A program made the translations under genes and the position numbers. This document shows, piece by piece, positions 1 to 6,637 of a stretch of DNA of 8,991 bases. Positions within the stretch are counted from its first letter, which is position 1. Each line of letters starts with the position of its first letter. The notes under the pieces were generated by a model, which saw only the letters and a program-made list of their open reading frames with translations, was not told the origin of the DNA and ran no database searches. The DNA comes from an uncultured Bacteroidota bacterium. GTDB taxonomy: Bacteria > Bacteroidota > Bacteroidia > Chitinophagales > Chitinophagaceae. Where the stretch lies: NCBI GenBank assembly GCA_903879995.1, contig CAIRNW010000403.1, positions 1 through 8,991 of the forward strand. The letters run 5' to 3'.

Positions 1-917
1 AATTCACGGCCATGGGCGGACCCGATGGCGGTGATGGCGGAAGAGGAGCACATATCATCTTAAAAGGAAATCGAAATCTCTGGACACTACTCCATCTTCG
101 TTATTACAAAAATGTACTTGCAGAAGATGGCGAAAAAGGTGGGGCTAACAATTGCCACGGAAGAGATGGAAAAGATATTATCATAGAAGTTCCGCTGGGA
201 ACCATTGCAAGAGACGAGGAAACTGGCAAGCAAGAAGTAGAAATTTTAGAAGATGGGCAAGAAGTGATTTGGTTACCGGGTGGTAAGGGTGGATTAGGAA
301 ATTCTCATTTTGCAACTCCTACCAATCAGGCACCTGAGCATTCGCAACCTGGTTTGCCAGGGATAGAAGGATGGAAAGTATTGGAGTTAAAAGTGCTAGC
401 CGATGTTGGGTTGGTAGGATTTCCCAATGCCGGTAAGTCTACCCTTCTCTCTGTAATTACAGCTGCAAAACCAAAAATTGCCGACTATGCATTTACCACC
501 ATTACCCCAAATCTGGGTATTGTAGATTATCGCGATGGACGTAGTTTTTGCATGGCTGATTTACCAGGTATCATTGAAGGCGCTGCAGAGGGTCGTGGAT
601 TAGGACATCGTTTTCTTCGACATATTGAACGTAACGCCGCCTTACTTTTTTTAATTCCCGCCGATAGCAAAGATCATCGAAAAGAATTTGAGATTTTAGT
701 CAACGAATTGGAACAATACAATCCCGAGTTATTACACAAACAATTTTTAATTGCAATCAGTAAGGCGGATATGTTAGATGACGAACTCAAAAGTGCAATC
801 AGCAAGGAAATGCCCGAATCAGTACCGCTCTTGTTTATTTCGTCCGTAACCAACCAAGGACTCACCACCTTGAAAGACAAATTGTGGACACTTTTGAATG
901 AACCCATCAATCAATAA
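1..917 (+). CDS. obg: GTPase Obg (CgtA), 5'-truncated by the window edge
   Basis: Obg is a ribosome-associated GTPase involved in 50S subunit maturation and stress signalling in the cytoplasm. The reading frame is open to the left edge (first whole codon at base 3, reading F-T-A before the first Met), so the Met at base 12 is internal. By comparison with the family about 25-30 N-terminal residues are missing. Counting from that Met, the Gly-rich Obg fold covers about residues 1-125 ([11 protein letters not shown], then PGGKGGLGN). The G domain follows: G1 GFPNAGKS 136-143, switch I/G2 TTITPNLG 162-169, G3 DLPG 183-186, G4 SKAD 250-253, G5-like SSV 277-279. G4 has Ser in place of the usual Asn. 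The protein stops soon after the G domain, so the OCT domain of longer Obg proteins is absent, which I recall as usual in Bacteroidota. Its stop overlaps the convergent chitinase gene by 7 bases. Confidence 0.96.
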   Translation, partial: FTAMGGPDGGDGGRGAHIILKGNRNLWTLLHLRYYKNVLAEDGEKGGANNCHGRDGKDIIIEVPLGTIARDEETGKQEVEILEDGQEVIWLPGGKGGLGNSHFATPTNQAPEHSQPGLPGIEGWKVLELKVLADVGLVGFPNAGKSTLLSVITAAKPKIADYAFTTITPNLGIVDYRDGRSFCMADLPGIIEGAAEGRGLGHRFLRHIERNAALLFLIPADSKDHRKEFEILVNELEQYNPELLHKQFLIAISKADMLDDELKSAISKEMPESVPLLFISSVTNQGLTTLKDKLWTLLNEPINQ

Positions 918-2254
918 CTCCTACCAACGGTATCACAGGCAGCCTTGAGGAGTGAATTAGCATCGGGCGCATCCTGCCACTTTTCCCAGAACATCACACC
1001 GGCCGCAATATCTTTTGCCAACTTTGCTTTTCGCTTCACTGTGTATTGCCCATTGTAGTAAATAGTATAATTAGAAAAACTACCTGCACTCACCACAGCT
1101 GAATCTAATTGTGGGTTTCCCCCCTGGGAAAGTATATTTCGGTAAGAGAGAACTGTGTTTGTTTGCGTAATACCTGAAGGTCTGCCATAAGCAGGTACCC
1201 CCAACACAGCTTTTGATGCTGGCATTCCACGAGTATTGATCCAATAGTTCAAACAAAGATTAGCTAACGCATAATCGCTATGATGACGGTAAGGAGTAGT
1301 GGTGCTAAAGTCGTCATAGGCCATGATATTAAAAAAATCAACTACGGAAAACAATTCATTGCGAACTGCATCCCGAATACCTCCAGCATATTTACCTGCA
1401 GTAATGGCACAGGATAAATAATAGCGGCCATCGCGGTGTAAGGAATCTGCTAGTTCTTTCATCAATGCAGTAAATGTTATATCAGTGCCATCTGATGTAG
1501 TTGGAAACTCCCAATCCATATCCACACCGTCCAATTGTTGCGTACGTACTACATTCATGATATCACGAATAAAATTGGTACGCCCCTGCGGACTCGAAGC
1601 CATATTTTTAAAATTGGTTTTGCCATCTCCTGCACCATCATTTATTCCCAATAAAATTTTTGCATTATTGGAGCGAGCTTTGGCTGCCACTGCTGCAAGA
1701 CTTGCCGTTGCAGAGCCCGGAGGAACCAAACTACCTGCAGCATTGACTTGATAGAAAGCATAGACCACCACATTAGTCATTCTAAATTTCACATCAGGCA
1801 CATCCGTGATAGGTCTGTAGTAAGGAAAATAGCCTACCACATGATAACCGAGTGAAGCAGGATTGCTGATTACAATATAAGTGAAGGAACGAGCCGTGGG
1901 TGCACACCCTGTAGCAGGACCTGTTGTATTGCGAGGTACTACATACCAGAAATAAGTAACATTAGGAGTTGAAGGAATAGTGACAGTATGTGTAGTGCCT
2001 ACCACTGCATTAGCAACTAATGTAGTAGGTGAAGGCGTAGTGCCAAGATAAACATCATAACTGCTGGCGGTACTCACGGAGGACCAGGATAACTGAACAC
2101 TTGCCCCCGTAACAAAAGCCCCATTGGCTGGTGCTAGCGCACTTGCACAACCCGGAACAGCAGGTGTGGGAGGTGGTGGAGTGCTGTCTTTTTTTCGGCA
2201 GGTACTAAAAAAAATAAGGGCGAACCCGATAATAAGCAATCGATTGATTCTCAT
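911..2254 (-). CDS. Lipoprotein glycoside hydrolase family 18 (chitinase-like) with N-terminal Fn3-like domain
   Basis: This is a predicted chitinase or related endo-beta-N-acetylglucosaminidase, anchored to a membrane by a lipid. Numbering is from the ATG at 2254 (447 aa). A hydrophobic signal ends in Phe-Ser-Thr-Cys with Cys19 as the likely lipidated residue. It is followed by Arg-Lys-Lys-Asp and a Pro-rich linker (about 26-34). Residues about 35-127 look like a fibronectin-III/SusE-type beta sandwich, flanked by Cys36 and Cys117. The GH18 barrel starts near GYFPYY (about 147). It carries the DxxDxDxE motif as DGVDMDWE at 242-249 (acid Glu249), MAYDD at 311-315, PAYGR at 354-358 and the late conserved Trp423. 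Only about 60 residues separate YGR from the last strand, so there is little room for a chitin-insertion domain. A GTG at 2260 would add two residues, but the candidate promoter leaves almost no leader for it, so I prefer ATG. Outer-membrane surface display is an inference. Confidence 0.93.
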   Translation of the reverse strand: MRINRLLIIGFALIFFSTCRKKDSTPPPPTPAVPGCASALAPANGAFVTGASVQLSWSSVSTASSYDVYLGTTPSPTTLVANAVVGTTHTVTIPSTPNVTYFWYVVPRNTTGPATGCAPTARSFTYIVISNPASLGYHVVGYFPYYRPITDVPDVKFRMTNVVVYAFYQVNAAGSLVPPGSATASLAAVAAKARSNNAKILLGINDGAGDGKTNFKNMASSPQGRTNFIRDIMNVVRTQQLDGVDMDWEFPTTSDGTDITFTALMKELADSLHRDGRYYLSCAITAGKYAGGIRDAVRNELFSVVDFFNIMAYDDFSTTTPYRHHSDYALANLCLNYWINTRGMPASKAVLGVPAYGRPSGITQTNTVLSYRNILSQGGNPQLDSAVVSAGSFSNYTIYYNGQYTVKRKAKLAKDIAAGVMFWEKWQDAPDANSLLKAACDTVGRSY

Positions 2255-2270
2255 AAGCACAGTTGGTACT

Positions 2271-2300
2271 CAAATTTATCGATAAATGGCAAAGGAGCAA
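2271..2300 (-). promoter_or_regulatory. Candidate Bacteroidota-type promoter for the chitinase gene
   Basis: On the minus strand TAAATTTG (2278 to 2271) is an exact match to the phylum's -7 consensus TAnnTTTG. A TTG at 2300-2298 sits 19 bases upstream, the usual spacing for the -33 element. The implied transcription start is near 2265, giving a leader of about 10 bases to the ATG at 2254 but only about 5 to the alternative GTG at 2260. The consensus is established for Bacteroidota; use here is inferred. Confidence 0.5.
2274..2287. repeat. 14-base perfect palindrome in the divergent promoter region
   Basis: ATTTATCGATAAAT is perfectly self-complementary, centred between 2280 and 2281. Its left half overlaps the -7 box proposed for the chitinase gene, and it lies about 30 bases upstream of the -7-like box for the peptidase gene. 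That position would suit a dimeric regulator or an operator, but an AT-rich palindrome of this size can also occur by chance. No regulator gene is present in the window. Confidence 0.45.
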
Positions 2301-2314
2301 CAACTCGTTTTTCG

Positions 2315-2322
2315 TAGGTTTG
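2315..2322 (+). promoter_or_regulatory. Candidate -7 promoter box for the peptidase-epimerase operon
   Basis: TAGGTTTG is an exact match to TAnnTTTG and ends 19 bases before the ATG of the S46 peptidase at 2342, implying a start near 2328 and a very short leader. I see no TTTG or TTG at the expected -33 distance (around 2290-2296), so the call is weaker than its counterpart on the other strand. Confidence 0.33.
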
Positions 2323-2341
2323 TCCTCTAAATTTTGAATCC

Positions 2342-4507
2342 ATGAGAAAACTATTATTAGCTGTAATCCTATTGATTAGTGTAGCAGGACGGGCAGTTGC
2401 TGACGAAGGAATGTGGCTCCCCCTTTTGCTGGGTAAGCAAGTGTATGACGATATGGTCAAGAAAGGTCTAAAACTGACCAAAGAACAGTTATATCAAATC
2501 AACAAACCCTCACTAAAAGATGCGATCATCATTTTTGGTGGAGGATGCACGGGAGAAATTGTCAGCTCCAAGGGACTCATTTTTACCAATCACCACTGCG
2601 GTTATGATGCAATTGCCAGCGCCAGTAGTGTAGAGAAAAACTACTTGCGGGATGGATTCTATGCAAAAACAACTGCCGAGGAAATTCAAACTTCACTCTC
2701 TGTACAATTTCTGTTGCGCATTGACGATGTAACTAAAGAGGTATTGGATTCCTTACAAGGACTCACGGGTGCTGAACGCGTACAAAAACAAGCAGCCGTA
2801 TTAGCTGCTATCAATAAAAGAATGAGCAATGCCGCAGAGAGTATTGAAACCAGAGTAAGTTCACTCTTCAAGGGCAATCAGTTTCTGGCATTTGTATACC
2901 AGCGCTATTCTGATATCAGATTAGTAGGTACACCGCCTGAAAGTGTTGGAAAATTTGGCGGAGATACAGACAACTGGGAATGGCCTCGTCACACTGGAGA
3001 CTTTTCCGTGTTTCGTGTGTATACCGATGCCGCTGGCAAACCTGCAAAATATAACGCCGCTAATATTCCCTTGAAACCAAAATGGTATTTACCCGTTTCA
3101 TTAAAGCCGCTGAAAGATGGAGACTTTGCCATGATTTGGGGTTATCCTGGAAGTACCAACCGATACGAGAGTAGCTATGGAATACGATTGGCTACTGATA
3201 TCAACAATCCAACCCTGGTTAGTTTAAGAGATGTACGCTTGAAGTATATGTTTGAAGAAATGAAAAAAGATCCAGCCGTGAAATTACAGTTGGCTTCCTC
3301 CTACGCAGGTATTGCCAACTACTGGAAATTCTTTGATGGAGAAACCAAGCAATTATTGAAATACGATGTAGTAGGACAAAAAAAGAAAGACGAAGAGAAA
3401 TTCAACCAGTGGGCTAACGGTAAACCAGCTTATGAAAATTTATTTGCAGACTGGGGTAAAGCTTATGATGCGTGGAGACCTTATGCCAAACATCAAATGT
3501 TTATGCGTGAAGGTATCTTGGGTTCGCCCCTGATTGCATTTGCAAGCTCTTTGTTGCAACTTGAGGCAGCACTTACCCGGCCAGGCACGCCCGCTGCAGA
3601 AGTCAAGAAAGTTGTGGATGCTGCCGATCAAGGAAGAAAAGCTTTTCTCGAAAGTGAAAACAAAGTATCTGATCAAAAGATCCTGGGTACCGTTACCAAA
3701 ATGTATTATCAGGAAATTGATAAGCAACAACATCCAGCTACTTTCTTTCCTACCCTAAAAAATCAATACGGTAATCTTGAAGACGATGATACTTATCGTC
3801 GCTATGCAGCTGATGTGTTTACCAAGACTATCATTTTTGATGATGCACGTTGGGCCGCTTTTGTTGCAAAACCAGATGCGGCAACCTTGCAAGCTGATCC
3901 GGCGTTTGCTTATGCCAGCACTTTTATCACTAATTATAATTCCAAGTATGGAATATTTTCTCAGCAATTCAATGCCAAGAATGCTGAGTTTGGTAGAATT
4001 TATCTGAAGGGTGTAATTGAAATGGATACAATCAAAGCAAAGAAAATGTATCCTGATGCCACATTTACCATGCGTGTAAGCTATGGAAACGTAAAAAGTT
4101 ATCAGCCACGTGATGCCGTTAAATACGATTATGTAACCACTTCTCGTGGTTTGCTTGAAAAATATAAAGCGGGAGACTATGAGTTTGATCTACCCACAAA
4201 ACAAGTTGAATTAATACGGAAAAAGGATTTTGGTCAGTACATGGATCCTTCTCGCAAAGACCTGGTAATTGGTTTTATAACTACCAATGATATCACCGGG
4301 GGTAATTCAGGTTCACCCGTTTTAAATAATAAGGGCGAACTAATTGGCTTGGCCTTTGACGGAAATTACGAGGCACTCAGTCATAAGTTGGCCTTCGATA
4401 AAGACTTGAATCGTACAATCTGTGTAGATATCCGTTATGTACTATGGTGTATTGATAAACTAGGCGGAGCTCCACACTTGATTAACGAATTGACACTTGC
4501 TAAATGA
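2342..4507 (+). CDS. S46 family dipeptidyl-peptidase, DPP7-like
   Basis: An exported serine peptidase that removes dipeptides from the N-termini of peptides, probably in the periplasm. At 721 aa it is the usual length for S46 (DPP7/DPP11). A signal peptide (hydrophobic 4-16) ends in Ala-Val-Ala before Asp21, giving the mature start DEGMWLP typical of the family. The chymotrypsin-like catalytic residues are His85 (in TNHHCGY), Asp220 (in RHTGDFS) and Ser656 (in GGNSGSP). Cys69 and Cys86 are placed to form the conserved disulfide. Asn211, Trp212 and Asp673 match residues that hold the substrate N-terminus. The central helical S46 domain fills roughly 270-570. The residue 18 positions after the catalytic Ser is Gly674 (AFDGN), as in DPP7, whereas DPP11 has Arg there; this favours hydrophobic rather than acidic P1 residues. 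It is first in the operon and overlaps the epimerase start by ATGA. No truncation or missing catalytic residue was seen. Confidence 0.95.
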   Translation: MRKLLLAVILLISVAGRAVADEGMWLPLLLGKQVYDDMVKKGLKLTKEQLYQINKPSLKDAIIIFGGGCTGEIVSSKGLIFTNHHCGYDAIASASSVEKNYLRDGFYAKTTAEEIQTSLSVQFLLRIDDVTKEVLDSLQGLTGAERVQKQAAVLAAINKRMSNAAESIETRVSSLFKGNQFLAFVYQRYSDIRLVGTPPESVGKFGGDTDNWEWPRHTGDFSVFRVYTDAAGKPAKYNAANIPLKPKWYLPVSLKPLKDGDFAMIWGYPGSTNRYESSYGIRLATDINNPTLVSLRDVRLKYMFEEMKKDPAVKLQLASSYAGIANYWKFFDGETKQLLKYDVVGQKKKDEEKFNQWANGKPAYENLFADWGKAYDAWRPYAKHQMFMREGILGSPLIAFASSLLQLEAALTRPGTPAAEVKKVVDAADQGRKAFLESENKVSDQKILGTVTKMYYQEIDKQQHPATFFPTLKNQYGNLEDDDTYRRYAADVFTKTIIFDDARWAAFVAKPDAATLQADPAFAYASTFITNYNSKYGIFSQQFNAKNAEFGRIYLKGVIEMDTIKAKKMYPDATFTMRVSYGNVKSYQPRDAVKYDYVTTSRGLLEKYKAGDYEFDLPTKQVELIRKKDFGQYMDPSRKDLVIGFITTNDITGGNSGSPVLNNKGELIGLAFDGNYEALSHKLAFDKDLNRTICVDIRYVLWCIDKLGGAPHLINELTLAK
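4504..4507 (+). promoter_or_regulatory. ATGA stop/start overlap coupling peptidase and epimerase
   Basis: The epimerase ATG (4504-4506) overlaps the peptidase TGA stop (4505-4507). There is no room for a separate promoter or an independent ribosome site, so termination-reinitiation coupling is the natural reading. It also fixes the epimerase start. Confidence 0.8.
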
Positions 4508-5610
4508 GGATCACCCGAATTGGTCTCTATAAATTAAAGATTCCGCTCAAGGAACCTTTTATCACTTCCTTAGGTGTAGACACAGATGCACTTAATGTAG
4601 TGGTTAAAATAGAGACCGATTCGGGCCTTATTGGTTTTGGGGAATGCAGTCCCTATATGCCTATCAATGGCGAAAGTCAGGATACTTGTTACCAAGTTGG
4701 TCAATATTTTGCCAAAGTACTTTTAGGCAAGGACCCTTTACAAATTGAAGCAGGTATTCATGCTATGGATAGTGTTATCTATGGCAATTACAGTATCAAA
4801 AGCGCATTTGATATGGCGCTTTATGATATTGCAGCACAACATGCCAATCAACCACTTTGGAAATTCTTGGGCGGTCAACACAAACAAGATATCTATACTG
4901 ACTATACAGTTAGCATCGGAGCCCCTGATAAAATGGCGCTGGACGCAAAAAAAATTCAGGAGCAAGGATATCCTGCAATCAAAGTGAAACTGGGTAAAAA
5001 CGGAAAAGAAGATGTCAAAAGAATTGCTGCTATTCGTGAAGCAGTAGGGAAGCAAATTCCCTTACGGATTGATGCCAATCAGGGATGGACCGTACAAGAA
5101 GCTATTGAAACGTTACAAGCACTGGCTCCCTACGATATTCAACATTGTGAGGAGCCTATTTCTCGCCACTGTTATATGGACTTACCAAAAGTTCATCAGC
5201 AAAGTCCCATTTCCATTATGGCCGATGAATCCTGTGGCAATCATAATGACGCCGCTCGTCTGATAGCATTACAAGCCTGCGATTATTTTAATATCAAATT
5301 AGGAAAAGCAGGAGGCATATTTAACGGACTCAAAATTGTTGCCTTGGCTGAAAAAGCAAATCTTCATTTACAAGTCGGGGCCATGATTGAATCCCGCTTA
5401 GCCATGACAGCTTTTGCACATTTTGCCTGTTGCAGTCCGGCCATTGTTCATTATGATTTTGATACGGCTCTAATGTTTCGGGAGGATCCGGTGGAGGGAG
5501 GACTACAATACGCACCAAACGGTCATATTCAAGTACCCACCAGTCCCGGTTTAGGAGCCCGTATACAGGAGAGTTGGCTTGCAAAAATGGAGCAAATCCA
5601 TTTTGCATAA
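4504..5610 (+). CDS. Dipeptide epimerase (enolase superfamily, MLE subgroup)
   Basis: A cytoplasmic enzyme (368 aa, no signal) that inverts the alpha carbon of the second residue of a dipeptide through a Mg-stabilised enolate. The N-terminal capping domain covers about 1-120. The barrel holds the acid/base Lys of the KVK motif (160-162), metal ligands Asp190 (DAN), Glu216 (CEEP) and Asp241 (ADES), and the opposing base Lys265 in IKLGKAGG. A DFD motif at 318-320 matches the DxD that binds the dipeptide ammonium group, which separates dipeptide epimerases from muconate cycloisomerase and o-succinylbenzoate synthase. By my alignment from memory, the Arg24 used by Bacillus subtilis L-Ala-D/L-Glu epimerase is Gly24 here, so the substrate is probably not Ala-Glu. 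It resembles YkfB/YcjG in family but probably differs in substrate. It is coupled to the peptidase upstream by ATGA. A hairpin-forming sequence overlaps its last codons. Confidence 0.92.
   Translation: MRITRIGLYKLKIPLKEPFITSLGVDTDALNVVVKIETDSGLIGFGECSPYMPINGESQDTCYQVGQYFAKVLLGKDPLQIEAGIHAMDSVIYGNYSIKSAFDMALYDIAAQHANQPLWKFLGGQHKQDIYTDYTVSIGAPDKMALDAKKIQEQGYPAIKVKLGKNGKEDVKRIAAIREAVGKQIPLRIDANQGWTVQEAIETLQALAPYDIQHCEEPISRHCYMDLPKVHQQSPISIMADESCGNHNDAARLIALQACDYFNIKLGKAGGIFNGLKIVALAEKANLHLQVGAMIESRLAMTAFAHFACCSPAIVHYDFDTALMFREDPVEGGLQYAPNGHIQVPTSPGLGARIQESWLAKMEQIHFA
5581..5606 (+). other. Hairpin-forming inverted repeat at the end of the epimerase gene
   Basis: Bases 5581-5591 can pair with 5597-5606 around a 5-base loop (gcaaa), giving ten base pairs with one bulged A (5583). 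The structure ends just before the stop codon at 5608. The next bases are ataaaaagcg, so there is no T-tract and it is not a standard intrinsic terminator. It could slow decay or separate expression of the epimerase from yitT, or it could be a chance product of the coding sequence. Confidence 0.4.
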
Positions 5611-5635
5611 AAAGCGCTAATCAAGAGTATATTTA
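5602..5635 (+). promoter_or_regulatory. Weak candidate promoter before the yitT-family gene
   Basis: TATATTTA (5628-5635) differs from TAnnTTTG only at the last base. A TTTG at 5602-5605, in the end of the epimerase gene, lies 22 bases upstream, slightly beyond the usual spacing. It would give the membrane-protein gene its own start about 15 bases before ATG 5655. The imperfect box and long spacer keep confidence low. Confidence 0.2.
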
Positions 5636-5654
5636 CTGCTAGAATCTGTGCCCA

Positions 5655-6629
5655 ATGGCCTTTGAGAAGAATACTTTTTTTCAAAAAATCATCCATCAGC
5701 TTCGACTTGAATTATTTGCGGAGCAAATCGGTCGATCCCGGTACACAAAAGCCAAACGTTACCGGATCCGAAAAATTATTATAAAGAATTTTCTCAAAGA
5801 CTCTTTACTAATTACAGCAGGAATATTTGCAGCGGCATTTGGACTAAAAGGTTTTTTACTAACCAATCAATTCATTGATGGGGGTGCTACTGGGATTTCA
5901 CTGCTAATCACCACCTTGAGCGGATTACCACTGTGGCAAATTATTTTAGGGGTCAATATTCCATTTATTTTTTTAGGCTATCGGATCATGGGGCTACCCT
6001 TTGCTGCAAAAACTACAATGGCCATTACGGGATTAGCCTTGTGCCTTGCACTGGTTAATTTTCCGATAGTTACCAATGATAAAATTCTGATTGCTGTATT
6101 TGGAGGTATGTTTCTGGGAGCAGGAATTGGATTAGCTGTACGAGGAGGATCCGTGATTGATGGCACAGAAGTTTTAGCTATTTTCTTAAGTCGTAAAGCT
6201 GGCACTACCATCGGAGATATTGTATTAGTGATTAATTGTATAATTTTTTCATTAGCGGCCTACTTATTGAGCGTGGAGATTGCGCTTTACTCCATGATCA
6301 CTTATATGGTTGCCTCAAGAATGTTAGACTTTGTTGTGGAGGGAATAGAGGAATATATAGGAGTAACTATTGTATCCTCGCATAGCCAGGAGCTACGTGA
6401 AATGATAATCAGTGTTATGGGCAGGGGTGTAACGGTTTATGAAGGCAAAAGCGGATATGGAAAAAGAGGAGATACCCGCCAAGTTGAAGTAATCTATACG
6501 GTAATAACCAGACTTGAAATTGGGAAACTCAAAACAGAAATTGAAAAAATTGCTCCCAATGCATTTGTTGTGATGAACCCAGTGAAAGAAATTAAAGGTG
6601 GTTTGATCAAAAAAAGACCCTTAGTATAA
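5655..6629 (+). CDS. YitT family membrane protein with C-terminal DUF2179 domain
   Basis: An inner-membrane protein of 324 aa whose substrate and biochemical role are not established for the family. A basic cytoplasmic N-terminal stretch (about 1-46) precedes five or six hydrophobic segments (about 49-72, 77-90, 93-111, 120-138, 143-162 and 187-220). Family signatures are the GGATGIS loop at 76-82 and GGSVIDGTEVLA at 164-175, the counterpart of the GGSTGGTD loop of YitT. The soluble DUF2179 domain spans about 235-315 and includes the conserved PNAFVVM at 301-307 before KEIKGG. After ATG 5655 the next Met is residue 112, inside the membrane region, so the start is well fixed. It lies 44 bases after the epimerase on the same strand and may be cotranscribed with it. 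A link to dipeptide use is only suggested by position. The gene ends 8 bases from the convergent cysS. Confidence 0.9.
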   Translation: MAFEKNTFFQKIIHQLRLELFAEQIGRSRYTKAKRYRIRKIIIKNFLKDSLLITAGIFAAAFGLKGFLLTNQFIDGGATGISLLITTLSGLPLWQIILGVNIPFIFLGYRIMGLPFAAKTTMAITGLALCLALVNFPIVTNDKILIAVFGGMFLGAGIGLAVRGGSVIDGTEVLAIFLSRKAGTTIGDIVLVINCIIFSLAAYLLSVEIALYSMITYMVASRMLDFVVEGIEEYIGVTIVSSHSQELREMIISVMGRGVTVYEGKSGYGKRGDTRQVEVIYTVITRLEIGKLKTEIEKIAPNAFVVMNPVKEIKGGLIKKRPLV

Positions 6630-6637
6630 TCTTTGTT

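Noticed and set aside
1..5. The window begins AATTC, as if cut at an EcoRI site.
   Set aside because: Five bases are too little to claim a cloning junction, and in the Obg frame the preceding codon is most likely the conserved Lys (AAA), which would not give GAATTC.
3440..3967. Open frames on the minus strand inside the S46 peptidase gene.
   Set aside because: They lie opposite well-conserved coding sequence, show no recognisable domain, and have amino-acid content typical of antisense shadow frames.
4738..5055. A 105-codon minus-strand open frame within the epimerase gene.
   Set aside because: It covers the catalytic region of a clear enolase-superfamily gene and has no plausible family of its own.
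6602..6611. Ten-base palindrome TTTGATCAAA near the end of the yitT-family gene.
   Set aside because: It lies inside coding sequence for the family's basic C-terminus (LIKKRP), and short AT-rich palindromes are expected by chance.
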